Of a stretch of DNA of 64,000 nt, positions 16,812-31,960 are shown in pieces. How positions within the stretch are numbered: the stretch's first letter is position 1; every line of letters begins with the position of its first letter. A model generated the notes under the pieces. It had not been told where the DNA came from. It was given only the letters and a program-made list of their open reading frames with translations, and searched no databases. Location: NCBI RefSeq assembly GCF_017573465.1, contig NZ_JAGEPF010000006.1, positions 124,001-188,000 of the forward strand, given 5' to 3'. The position numbers and the translations under genes were made by a program. Source of the DNA: Actinomadura violacea (lineage in GTDB: Bacteria > Actinomycetota > Actinomycetes > Streptosporangiales > Streptosporangiaceae).

Positions 16812-17804
16812 TCAGCCGGCGGGCGGGCGGCGCGCCCCTTCGGCCAGCCGGCCGGCGAGGCCGAGGACGAGGTCGCGGAGCTCGTCCGGCCGCTCGATGG
16901 CGAAGGGCCGGTCGAGCGAGGCGAGGAGCGCGGGCAGCCAGTCGAGCCGTTCGGCCCGCAGCTCGACGCGGTGCCAGCGCTCGTCCGCCGGGTCCTCTTC
17001 GCCGGCGGGTTCGTCCAGGGTCGCGATGGACGCGGGGATGCGGGCGCGGATCTGCTCGGCCGTCCCGTGGATCCGCAACGTCACCTCGTGCCGGTAGGGC
17101 GCCGTGGCGAACCCGGACAGGACGCGTTCCGCCGGATCCGGCCCGGCGGGCGCCTCGAAGGAGCCGGGCAGCGTGCGGGCGTCCGTGATGCGGTCGAGGC
17201 GGAAGGTGCGGTTCTCGCCGATCCCGGTGTCCTCGCCGGTGACGTACCAGCGGCCCGAATGGCTGACGATCCCGTACGGGTGCAGGGTGCGGTCGGTGCG
17301 GCGGCCCTCCCGGTCGCCGTACCGGAACGAGACGGGACGGCGGTGGCGCACGGCGTCGGCGAGCGTGAGCAGCGTCCCTGTGTCGGGCGCGGCGGTCCCG
17401 CCGGACGGCCGGGTGAACGCGAGCGACTCCTGCACGGCGTCGAGCCGGTCGGCGAGGGCCTTGGGGAGCACCCGACGGATCTTTGCCGCCGCCGTCTCGC
17501 TCGCGGTACCGGCCGCGGTGGTCAGGCCCGCGCGGCGTCCGGCGACCAGGCCGAGCAGCACGGCGAGCGCCTCGTCGTCGTTGAGCATCAGCGGCGGCAG
17601 CCGGTGCCCGCGGGCGAGGCGGTACCCGCCGTAGCGGCCGCGCACCGCCTCGACGGGCACGCCGAGGTCCAGCAGCTGGTCGACGTACCGCCGGACGGTC
17701 CGGCCCTCGACGCCGAGCCGGTCGGCCAGCTCCGCGATCGTCCGGGTGCCGCCGGACTGGAGCAGTTCGAGGAGCGTCAGCACGCGGCCGGTGGGTCGGG
17801 ACAT
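16812..17804 (-). CDS. WYL-domain transcriptional regulator (YafY-like)
   Basis: The 330-residue protein has an N-terminal winged helix (about 1-60: TIAELADRLGVEGRTVRRYV) and a WYL domain (about 145-230, with SHSGRWYVTGEDTG and RTFRLDRI), followed by a WYL C-terminal extension. WYL domains bind ligands or nucleic acid. It is divergent from a small VOC-family gene across a 95-base gap that contains a perfect operator-like palindrome. It most likely controls that neighbour and itself. Confidence 0.9.
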   Translation of the reverse strand: MSRPTGRVLTLLELLQSGGTRTIAELADRLGVEGRTVRRYVDQLLDLGVPVEAVRGRYGGYRLARGHRLPPLMLNDDEALAVLLGLVAGRRAGLTTAAGTASETAAAKIRRVLPKALADRLDAVQESLAFTRPSGGTAAPDTGTLLTLADAVRHRRPVSFRYGDREGRRTDRTLHPYGIVSHSGRWYVTGEDTGIGENRTFRLDRITDARTLPGSFEAPAGPDPAERVLSGFATAPYRHEVTLRIHGTAEQIRARIPASIATLDEPAGEEDPADERWHRVELRAERLDWLPALLASLDRPFAIERPDELRDLVLGLAGRLAEGARRPPAG

Positions 17805-17823
17805 GTTTCCGAGCTTATGGCGA

Positions 17824-17848
17824 ATAGTGGACCGATTCTGTCCACTAT
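17824..17848. promoter_or_regulatory. Operator-like palindrome for the WYL regulator
   Basis: ATAGTGGAC and GTCCACTAT are perfect 9-base arms around a 7-base spacer, inside the divergent WYL/VOC intergenic region. Its AT-rich ends stand out from the local composition. It lies 52 bases before the VOC start and 20 bases from the WYL start. Confidence 0.7.
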
Positions 17849-17899
17849 CCCCTCTAGCGTGCGAAACACCACGGCACCGCGAACCCAGGAGGAACCGCC

Positions 17900-18298
17900 A
17901 TGGACTTCGTCTCGATCCGCGTCATCACCGAGGACGTCGCCCGCCTCGTCGAGTTCTACGAGAAGGTCACCGGCGTCCAGGCGAGCTGGGCCACCGAGGA
18001 CTTCGCCGAGATCCGCACCCCGCACGCGACCCTCGCGATCGCGAGCACCCGCACCGTCCCGCTGTTCGCGCCGGGCTCGTCCCGCCCCGCCGACAACCAC
18101 AGCGTGATCATCGAGTTCCTCGTCGACGACGTGGACCGGGTGCACGCGGACCTGACCGGGTACGTCGGCGAGTTCGTCACCGAGCCGACCACGATGCCGT
18201 GGGGCAACCGGGCGCTGCTGTTCCGCGACCCCGACGGCAACCTCGTCAACTTCTTCACCCCCGTCACCCCGGAGGCGATCGCGAAGTTCGGCCGCTGA
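17900..18298 (+). CDS. VOC-family (glyoxalase/bleomycin-resistance fold) protein
   Basis: The 132-residue protein has two beta-alpha-beta-beta-beta units of the vicinal-oxygen-chelate fold. Motifs include IRVITEDVARLVEFYEKVTG at the N-terminus, IIEFLVDDVDRVHADL in the middle and LFRDPDGNLVNFF at the end. Glu and His positions could bind a metal. Such proteins act as dioxygenases, glyoxalases or drug-binding proteins; the sequence does not say which. The start has a strong AGGAGG. The divergent WYL regulator probably controls it. Confidence 0.87.
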   Translation: MDFVSIRVITEDVARLVEFYEKVTGVQASWATEDFAEIRTPHATLAIASTRTVPLFAPGSSRPADNHSVIIEFLVDDVDRVHADLTGYVGEFVTEPTTMPWGNRALLFRDPDGNLVNFFTPVTPEAIAKFGR

Positions 18299-18324
18299 CC
18301 CCGGCGCCCGCCGGGACGGGCCGG

Positions 18325-21626
<3,302 letters not shown>

Positions 21627-21661
21627 CGGGGTCACTCCTCGCGGCGCGTCCTGAGACTTAT

Positions 21662-25787
<4,126 letters not shown>

Positions 25788-25824
25788 CCGCGAAGACTAA
25801 ACGATCAGCCGCGCGGGCCGTCCC

Positions 25825-25884
25825 GGAAAGTACTTGACGGATTGGAAAGTAGAAAGTACTTTCCATCATGGCAAGTATTTGACG
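25825..25884 (+). promoter_or_regulatory. Promoter with AAGTACTT-type operators
   Basis: GAAAGTACTTTC (25852-25863) is a perfect 12-base palindrome. Related half-sites flank it: GGAAAGTACTTGACGG at 25825 and GGCAAGTATTTGACGA at 25870. A TTGACG at 25834-25839 is followed, after 17 bases, by TACTTT inside the palindrome, so the operator would cover the -10 region. The winged-helix protein encoded at 26363 is the obvious candidate repressor. Confidence 0.6.
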
Positions 25885-25904
25885 AGGCAGACAGGAGTCC
25901 CCCC

Positions 25905-26366
25905 ATGGAGCAGCCCCCGGCCCCCGCCGACGCCCTCGCCGAGATCCAGCGGACCCAGCGGCAGGCCATGGCCGCCCAGCGGCTCCCGGTCTGGTACGCG
26001 CCGAGCGTCGTGGCCCTGGGCACCGCCGCCGCGGTCGGCGCCGAACTCGGCGGCACCGCCCAGAAGGCCCTCACCATCGCCGCCGCCGCGGGCCTCGCCG
26101 CCCTGACCGCCGCGCTCGCCGCCCGCGTCCGCGTCAAGTGGCGGGCCTCCACCTGGACGCTGAGCGCCGGCACCCGGATGGCGCTGTGGATCGTCTCGGT
26201 CCTCGCCGTCTGGGGCGTCGTCCCGCTGATCGCCGGCACGGCCACCGACTCCGCCGCCTGGCAGAAGGCCGCCGCCGGGCTCGTCACCGCGCTCTACGCG
26301 GCGGCGACGACCCGCTGGATCGAGAAGCAGGTGCAGGCGCACAGCGGCGGCCGGGTGGTCCGGTGA
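25905..26366 (+). CDS. Small membrane protein in operon with a winged-helix regulator
   Basis: The 153-residue protein has a short N-terminal amphipathic region (ADALAEIQRTQRQAMAAQRL) and about four hydrophobic segments (roughly 28-45, 50-70, 87-107 and 115-135), so it should lie in the cytoplasmic membrane. I do not recognise a functional family. ACAGGAG precedes the ATG. The stop overlaps the GTG of the downstream DNA-binding protein (GTGA). This arrangement suggests a regulator-controlled membrane protein, perhaps for transport or membrane homeostasis. Confidence 0.7.
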   Translation: MEQPPAPADALAEIQRTQRQAMAAQRLPVWYAPSVVALGTAAAVGAELGGTAQKALTIAAAAGLAALTAALAARVRVKWRASTWTLSAGTRMALWIVSVLAVWGVVPLIAGTATDSAAWQKAAAGLVTALYAAATTRWIEKQVQAHSGGRVVR

Positions 26367-26686
26367 ACCTCGACCCGGTGATCCACGCCCCCGCGCGCCT
26401 GCAGATCGTCTCCCTGCTCGCCGCCGCGACCGAGGCCGAGTTCGCGTTCGTCCGCGACACCCTCGAGATCAGCGACTCCGTCCTGTCCAAGCACGCGAGC
26501 GCCCTGGAGAACGCCGGCTACGTCGAGATCCGCAAGGGCCACGTCGGCAAGCGCCCCCGCACCTGGCTCAAGCTCACCCGCGAGGGCCGCCGGGCCTTCA
26601 CCGCCTACGTGGCCGACCTCCAGCGGATCGTCGGGCAGCCCCTCACCCCGCCCGGCCCCCTGCCTCCTGACAGCCGCTGCCAGTAG
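26363..26686 (+). CDS. Winged-helix transcriptional regulator (MarR/ArsR-like)
   Basis: The 107-residue protein is essentially one winged helix: VIHAPARLQIVSLLAAATEA, a recognition helix in SDSVLSKHASALENAGYV, and a wing with RKGHVGKRPRTWLKLTREG. This fits the small DNA-binding family often paired with a membrane protein in actinomycetes. It starts at a GTG overlapping the upstream stop. It probably represses its own operon through the AAGTACTT-type sites at 25825-25884. Confidence 0.85.
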   Translation: MNLDPVIHAPARLQIVSLLAAATEAEFAFVRDTLEISDSVLSKHASALENAGYVEIRKGHVGKRPRTWLKLTREGRRAFTAYVADLQRIVGQPLTPPGPLPPDSRCQ

Positions 26687-26695
26687 AGTTCTGGG

Positions 26696-27475
26696 ATGGC
26701 CGGTGAACGCTTCGAGGTAATCTGCGAGATCGAGCCGCCCGTGCGGCCGGAACTGGCGCGGGTGCGCCACCAGATCGGCGTGCTGAGCCCGGTCGCCGAC
26801 TCGTTCCTGATCCCCGACAACCACATCGGGCGCGCGACGGTGTCGAGCGTCGCGGTCGCGCACGAGGTGCAGGCGATGGGCGCGTCCGGGATCGCGTGCC
26901 TGAACTCGCGGGACCGCAACCTCCTCGGTTTCCGGCGGGACCTCCTCACCGCCGCCGCGTACGGGGTCGACCGGTTCCTCTTCGTCTACGGCGACAAGCC
27001 CACCGCGGGCGGCCGGACGAGCGAACTGACGGTGCGCGCCATGATCGAGGAGGCGCGCGGCGCGGCCGAGGACCCGGTGTTCGCGGGCTGCGGGCCGTTC
27101 CGGGCCGGTGTCGCCACGGGTCTGCGCCCCGTTCCACCGTGGAAGGCGCAGGCCGACTTCGTCTTCGTGCAGGTCAGCTACTCGCTGGAGGCCCTGCTGC
27201 GGTGGCGGGAGAGCGTCCGGCTGGACGTCCCCGTCTACGCCGGGGTGATGGTGCTGGCCAGCGCCGGCATGGCGCGCAACCTGGCCGCCAAGATCCCCGA
27301 CATCGCGATCCCCGACGACCTGGTCGCGGCGGTCGAGCGGGACCGGGACGCGGGGGTGGACGCCGCGTGCGAGCACGTGCTGGCCATCCGCGACAGCGGC
27401 GCCTTCGACGGCGTGCATCTGGTCCCGGTGAGCAGGTACCGGCAGGTGGCCGCCCGCTTGGAACGGGATCTCTGA
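26696..27475 (+). CDS. Methylenetetrahydrofolate reductase-like protein (short MetF family)
   Basis: The 259-residue TIM-barrel protein starts FEVICEIEPPVRPELARVRHQ and contains LIPDNHIGRATVSSVAVAHE, IACLNSRDRN and FLFVYGDKP, as in actinobacterial MTHFR-like proteins. MetF reduces methylene-THF to methyl-THF for methionine synthesis using a flavin. This protein is shorter than standard MetF (about 290-300), so it may act on a related folate or methyl carrier. It starts 9 bases after the regulator gene, with a weak ribosome site (TCTGGG). Confidence 0.75.
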   Translation: MAGERFEVICEIEPPVRPELARVRHQIGVLSPVADSFLIPDNHIGRATVSSVAVAHEVQAMGASGIACLNSRDRNLLGFRRDLLTAAAYGVDRFLFVYGDKPTAGGRTSELTVRAMIEEARGAAEDPVFAGCGPFRAGVATGLRPVPPWKAQADFVFVQVSYSLEALLRWRESVRLDVPVYAGVMVLASAGMARNLAAKIPDIAIPDDLVAAVERDRDAGVDAACEHVLAIRDSGAFDGVHLVPVSRYRQVAARLERDL

Positions 27476-27482
27476 GGCGCGT

Positions 27483-28424
27483 TCACGGGCGGTGGTCGCC
27501 TGGCGGGGTGCCGTAGGCGGCTTTGAAGGCGCGGTTGAAGGACGAGGCGTCCGGGAAGCCCCAGCGCGCCCCGATCTCCGCGACGGTCGTCCTCGCGAGC
27601 CGCGGGTCCGCCAGATCGGTGCGGCAGCGTTCCAGGCGGCGCGTCCGGACGAACGCGCCGAGGCTCTGGCCGTCCTCGTGGAAGAGGTGGTGGAGGTAGC
27701 GCACGGAGATGTGGTGCGCCGCGGCGACCGTTGAAGGCGACAGGTCCGGCTCGTGCAGATGTGCGAGGACGAACGCCTTGATGCGCAGGACGAGCGCCTC
27801 CTGCCGCGTCGGCGCCGGGACGGCGTCGTCCGCGTCGGCGAGTCCGGCGAGGAAGGCCGTCGCGAGACCGGAGGCCGCCGACCCCAGATGGGGAGCGGCG
27901 CCGCCGTCGAGCGCCGACGCCTGCTCCGCGCACCCGGCCAGGAAGCCGGCGAGGAGGTCTCCCGCCCCGGACCGCGACGGCAGCGGCCGCGCGACCAGGC
28001 CGCGCAGCTTCCGGTCCGGGAGCGGCAGCGCGTGCCGGGGGAGATGCAGCATCACCACGCCCGCCTCGCTGCGGCACGCCTCCGCCTCGAACGGGTGGGA
28101 CGTGTCGTAGAGGACGAGGTCGCCGGCGTGGAGGCCGGCCTCGTTGCGGTCCTGCTCCAGGCGCAGGAACCCCGTGCGGACGAGCGCCACCACCCACCAT
28201 TCCGGGTCGGAGTGCCGGATCAGCCGGCGCGTCCGGGTGGAGCGCAGCGCGGAGAAGCGCAGGATCGACGCCTGGACCGCGCCCATCTCCAGCCGGTTCG
28301 CGGCCGCGTGGAAGTCCGCCTCGGGATCGGCGGCGATGCGGGTCGGCACGAGGTCGCGGGCCGTGAGGTCGCGCCACCAGTCGAGGCGCTCTCCGGGCGG
28401 CAGGTCGGAGCTGCGCATCTCCAT
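27483..28424 (-). CDS. AraC-family transcriptional regulator with AraC_binding_2-like domain
   Basis: The 313-residue regulator has an N-terminal sensor of the AraC_binding_2 type (about 15-190, including GDLVLYDTSHPFE) and a C-terminal double helix-turn-helix (about 215-310). The first helix pair contains LSPSTVAAAHHISVRYLHHLF; the second has TVAEIGARWGFPDASSFNRAFK and then YGTPPGDHR. It converges with the MTHFR-like gene and diverges from a Ser/Thr kinase gene. Target genes are not evident. Confidence 0.88.
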   Translation of the reverse strand: MEMRSSDLPPGERLDWWRDLTARDLVPTRIAADPEADFHAAANRLEMGAVQASILRFSALRSTRTRRLIRHSDPEWWVVALVRTGFLRLEQDRNEAGLHAGDLVLYDTSHPFEAEACRSEAGVVMLHLPRHALPLPDRKLRGLVARPLPSRSGAGDLLAGFLAGCAEQASALDGGAAPHLGSAASGLATAFLAGLADADDAVPAPTRQEALVLRIKAFVLAHLHEPDLSPSTVAAAHHISVRYLHHLFHEDGQSLGAFVRTRRLERCRTDLADPRLARTTVAEIGARWGFPDASSFNRAFKAAYGTPPGDHRP

Positions 28425-28476
28425 GTCGCACTCCCTCGGCGGTATTGCGCTGAAAGTCGATTATCTCTGCGCTCGC

Positions 28477-28515
28477 GGCCGATGACACGCCCTCGCCGCG
28501 GTGCGATCATCGGCC
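28477..28515. promoter_or_regulatory. Inverted repeat between AraC and kinase genes
   Basis: GGCCGATGA (28477-28485) and TCATCGGCC (28507-28515) form perfect 9-base arms separated by 21 bases, two helical turns. It lies in the 122-base divergent region and is a candidate binding site for the AraC regulator. Confidence 0.45.
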
Positions 28516-28546
28516 GGACGGCCGCTGCCGAAGGGAGATCACGCGG

Positions 28547-30109
28547 GTGCCGGAACAGGGTGGCCCGAAGACGGCGGAGGCGCTCGGCGCCGGCGATCCG
28601 TCGCGGATCGGGCCGTACACGCTGCTCGGCGCGCTCGGCGAGGGCGGCATGGGACGCGTCTACCTGGCCAGGACGGCGGCGGGCCGGCGGGTCGCCGTCA
28701 AGACGATCCGGCCGGGGCTGGCGGCGGAGCCGCGGTTCCGGGAGCGGTTCCGCAGCGAGATCGCGGCGATGCGCCGGGTCGGCGGGTTCCACACCGCGCC
28801 CGTCGTCGACGCCGACCCCGACGCCGATCCGCCCTGGCTGGCGACCGCCTACATCCCCGGGCCGTCGCTGCAGGACGCGGTCGTCGCGCACGGCCCGCTG
28901 CCGGAGCCGTCGCTGCGCCTGCTGGGCGCCGGGCTGGCCGAGGCGCTGATGGAGATCCACCGGAACGGGCTCGTCCACCGCGACCTGAAGCCGTCCAACG
29001 TCCTGCTGCTGGAGGACGGCCCGCGCGTGATCGACTTCGGGATCGCCCGCGACCTCACGGGCACCTCCCTCACGGCGACCGGGGCCGTGCTGGGCACGCT
29101 CGGGTACCTCGCGCCCGAGCAGGCGCGGGGCGAGCAGGTGGGTCCCGCCGCCGACGTGTTCGCGCTCGGTGCGCTGCTTGCGTTCGCGGGCGGTGCGCAG
29201 GGCTTCGGGACGGGCCCGGCGGAGGCGATGCTCTACCGCGTCATCCATACCGAACCGGATCTGGACGGGCTCCCCGCGTCGCTGCGGCCGCTCGTCGCGG
29301 ACTGCCTGGCCAAGGATCCGCGGCGGCGTCCCGAGGTCGGCGCGATCCTGCACCGCCTGACCGGCGAGGCCGGGGCGCCGGACCCCGGGACGGCGTGGCT
29401 GCCCGGCCCGACGCTCACCATGGTGCGCGAGTTCCCGACCACGCCGACCGCACCGGCGGCGCCGCCCGGGGCGAGCGGGCCGACCGGGCCGACCGGGGCG
29501 GGCGCGCCGGCGGCGTCGGGGAGCGTGCAGGTCCTCGACCTCGAGCGCGGCCGGGCGCCCGTCATCGTTCCGCTGGGCGGGCTGCTCGACGCCCGCGGCG
29601 GTGCCGTCGTCCTGCGCTACGCGAAACCCCGGCGCCCGCATTGGGGACTCGCGATGTTCATCGCCATGCTGGCAGCCTGCGGAATCCTCGTCGCGGCGGG
29701 CCACGAGGGTCTGATCGCCCTCGGGCTTCTCCTTTTCTCCTTCCCTTTTCTGGCCGCCTGGATCCAGGCCCGCCAGGCGTCGCCTCCCGACACCGTGCGC
29801 ATCGACTCGGAAGGGATGTACGTGCTCAGGGGCGGTGCGTGGTATCTGATCCGCTGGCCGATGGTCAGGCGGGTCCGGCCGGTCTCCGGCAAGGGCGGCT
29901 TCGATCTGGAACTCGGCCTGAAATACGAGCTGCCGCTGATCATTCAGGTCATCCGCCGGTTCGGTGTCTCCGTCGACGGGCTGGGCACTCAGGCCGCGGT
30001 GCGGACCCTGCGGATCTGCCCTTATGGCCGGGACGGTTTCGACGCCCCCGAAATGCGCGCCGCCCTGCACCGCTTCGCGCCCGACGGCGTGCTGGACGCG
30101 ACGATCTGA
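28547..30109 (+). CDS. Membrane Ser/Thr protein kinase (PknB-like catalytic domain)
   Basis: The 520-residue kinase has a complete catalytic domain in residues about 20-280: P-loop GEGGMGRVYLAR, Lys in VAVKTI, catalytic loop HRDLKPSNVLLL, DFGIAR, and activation/APE region GTLGYLAPEQARG. A Pro/Thr/Gly-rich linker follows, then two close hydrophobic segments (about 365-410) and a C-terminal domain of about 110 residues that is probably cytoplasmic. There are no PASTA repeats, so it is not a wall-sensing PknB. It starts with GTG. Substrate and signal are unknown. Confidence 0.87.
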   Translation: MPEQGGPKTAEALGAGDPSRIGPYTLLGALGEGGMGRVYLARTAAGRRVAVKTIRPGLAAEPRFRERFRSEIAAMRRVGGFHTAPVVDADPDADPPWLATAYIPGPSLQDAVVAHGPLPEPSLRLLGAGLAEALMEIHRNGLVHRDLKPSNVLLLEDGPRVIDFGIARDLTGTSLTATGAVLGTLGYLAPEQARGEQVGPAADVFALGALLAFAGGAQGFGTGPAEAMLYRVIHTEPDLDGLPASLRPLVADCLAKDPRRRPEVGAILHRLTGEAGAPDPGTAWLPGPTLTMVREFPTTPTAPAAPPGASGPTGPTGAGAPAASGSVQVLDLERGRAPVIVPLGGLLDARGGAVVLRYAKPRRPHWGLAMFIAMLAACGILVAAGHEGLIALGLLLFSFPFLAAWIQARQASPPDTVRIDSEGMYVLRGGAWYLIRWPMVRRVRPVSGKGGFDLELGLKYELPLIIQVIRRFGVSVDGLGTQAAVRTLRICPYGRDGFDAPEMRAALHRFAPDGVLDATI

Positions 30110-30122
30110 GCGAACGCGCAGG

Positions 30123-30905
30123 TCAACGGCGGCCGGACCGGTGGCGGCCCGGGGTGGTGCCGACGATGTCGGTGAAGGCCGCGATGAAGCTGCTCGGGTT
30201 CGCCCAGCCGCAGGCGTGCGCGACGCGGGTCGTGTCGTGGCCGTCCGCGAGCAGGACGAGTGCGTGCGAGATGCGGAGTTGCGTGCGCCATTCGTAGAAG
30301 GTCATGCCGAGTTCGTCGTGGAAGAGCCGGCTGAGGGTGCGGGCGCTCGCTCCGATCCTCTTCCCCAGGTCGGCCAATGGGGTGCTGTCTTCGGGATGGT
30401 CGTAGAGCATCTGGGCGACGGCCCGCAGGCGGTCGTCGCGCGGCTCCGGCAATTGCAGCGGCTGCTCGTGCGCTTCGCGCAGTTCGTCGATGAGGACGCG
30501 GCGGAGGCGGGCGCGGGCGGCGCGGTCGTATTCACGGTCGGAACGCTCGTAATTGTCCGGGCCCGTGAGGACGAGCAGGACCTCGCGTGCGAGGTCGGAC
30601 ACCAGATAGACGACGGGGCGGTCCGGTATGAGCCGGGCCAGGGACGCGGGCAGGAACACGATCCGCATGTCGGTGTCGCCGTGCGCGCGGTGGTAGTGCG
30701 AGAAACCGGCGGGGATCCAGGCGGCGCGGTTGGCCGGGACCACCGACGTCCCGCGGTCCGTGTGCACCGACAGGACGCCGCGCGCCGCGTACACCAGGTG
30801 CCCGCGCGGATGGGAATGCGCCGTGCTCGTCCCGCCGGACGGCCACAGATGGGCCCCGCCGGACGGCCACAGATGCGACGTCGAAGCTTGGCGGCCAACG
30901 GGCAT
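30123..30905 (-). CDS. AraC-family regulator with cupin sensor domain
   Basis: The 260-residue protein has an N-terminal cupin (SHPRGHLVYAARGVLSVHTD) and a C-terminal AraC helix-turn-helix pair (about 165-258: PLADLGKRIGASARTLSRLF and TTRVAHACGWANPSSFIAAF). The cupin probably binds a small effector. The ATG at 30905 gives the longest sensible start; the first residues hold a repeated HLWPSGG from a DNA duplication. It is divergent from a quinone-oxidoreductase-like gene 55 bases away, its likely target. Confidence 0.85.
   Translation of the reverse strand: MPVGRQASTSHLWPSGGAHLWPSGGTSTAHSHPRGHLVYAARGVLSVHTDRGTSVVPANRAAWIPAGFSHYHRAHGDTDMRIVFLPASLARLIPDRPVVYLVSDLAREVLLVLTGPDNYERSDREYDRAARARLRRVLIDELREAHEQPLQLPEPRDDRLRAVAQMLYDHPEDSTPLADLGKRIGASARTLSRLFHDELGMTFYEWRTQLRISHALVLLADGHDTTRVAHACGWANPSSFIAAFTDIVGTTPGRHRSGRR
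30831..30874. repeat. 24-base tandem duplication in the AraC gene
   Basis: CCCGCCGGACGGCCACAGAT occurs at 30831-30850 and again at 30855-30874. In the AraC protein this doubles HLWPSGG near residues 11-26. It keeps the frame and may vary between strains. Confidence 0.7.
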
Positions 30906-30959
30906 AACTTGGCAGCCTACCGGTGGCAGGCCACCTCGCCTCCTGGCGACAGTGGACGC

Positions 30960-31952
30960 ATGAGCGAACTGATGCGAGCAGCGGTCTGTGTGCGGGCGGG
31001 CGGCCCGGAAGTGCTGGAGATCCGTGAGCTGCCGGTGCCGGCGGTCCGGGACGGCTGGAGCCTGGTGCAGGTCAAGGGCACGGGCCTGAACCGGTCGGAA
31101 CTGCGGACCCGGCAGGGGCATTCGCCGAACGTGGTGTTCCCGCGCGTGCTCGGGATCGAGTGCGTGGGGATCGTGGCGGCCTCGACCGACCCCGCCCTGC
31201 CCGAGGGGACGACCGTCGCGGCGATGATGGGCGAGATGGGCCGGGAATTCGACGGCGGCTACGCCGAGTACGCGTTGCTGCCGAACTCGCTGCTCATGCC
31301 GCTGTCGACCACGCTGCCCTGGGACGTCCTCGCCGCGCTCCCCGAGACGTACCTGACCGCGCAGGGTTCGCTGGACGCGCTGGGGATCGCGCCGGGCGAC
31401 GGGGGACGGCTGCTGATCCGGGGCGGAACCTCGTCGGTCGGGATGGCCGCCGCGTCGATCGCCGCGGGCTACGGCCTCACGACCGCCGCCACGACCCGCC
31501 GGAAGGACAAGGCCGAAGCGCTGACCGCCGCCGGCGTCGACCACGTCCTCATCGACGACGGCGGGTCGCCGCTCGCGTCGAGCGTGCGCGAGATCTGGCC
31601 CGAAGGCCCGGACCACGTCCTCGACCTCGTCGGGGCGAGCACGGCGGCGGAGTCGCTGCGCCTGGTCCGCCGCGGCGGGACGGTGTGCGTTTCGGGCTCG
31701 CTCAGCGGCTGGCTGATCCCGGACTTCCAGCCGATCGCGATGATCCCGTCCGGGACCAGGCTCACGTCGTTCCACAGCGACGACTTCAAGGGCGGCGCGG
31801 GCGCGCCCGTGCTGCGGCGCGTCGTCCAGCAGGTCGAGGCGGGCGTCCACCGGCCCAACATCGACCGCGTCTTCCGCCTGGACGACGTCGCCGCGGCTCA
31901 CGAGTACATGGAGCAGGACCGGGCGACCGGGAAGGTCGTCGCCCTGCCCTGA
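30960..31952 (+). CDS. Zinc-independent MDR oxidoreductase (quinone-reductase-like)
   Basis: The 330-residue medium-chain dehydrogenase/reductase lacks the zinc-binding Cys cluster. The GroES-like N-half includes VKGTGLNRSELRTRQGHSP; the Rossmann half has LLIRGGTSSVGMAAASIAAG, the NADPH-binding motif of quinone oxidoreductases and enoyl reductases. It should reduce quinones or enones in the cytosol. It is divergent from a cupin-AraC regulator, which probably induces it. The ATG at 30960 has a weak ribosome site. Confidence 0.87.
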   Translation: MSELMRAAVCVRAGGPEVLEIRELPVPAVRDGWSLVQVKGTGLNRSELRTRQGHSPNVVFPRVLGIECVGIVAASTDPALPEGTTVAAMMGEMGREFDGGYAEYALLPNSLLMPLSTTLPWDVLAALPETYLTAQGSLDALGIAPGDGGRLLIRGGTSSVGMAAASIAAGYGLTTAATTRRKDKAEALTAAGVDHVLIDDGGSPLASSVREIWPEGPDHVLDLVGASTAAESLRLVRRGGTVCVSGSLSGWLIPDFQPIAMIPSGTRLTSFHSDDFKGGAGAPVLRRVVQQVEAGVHRPNIDRVFRLDDVAAAHEYMEQDRATGKVVALP

Positions 31953-31960
31953 CCTCCGGG

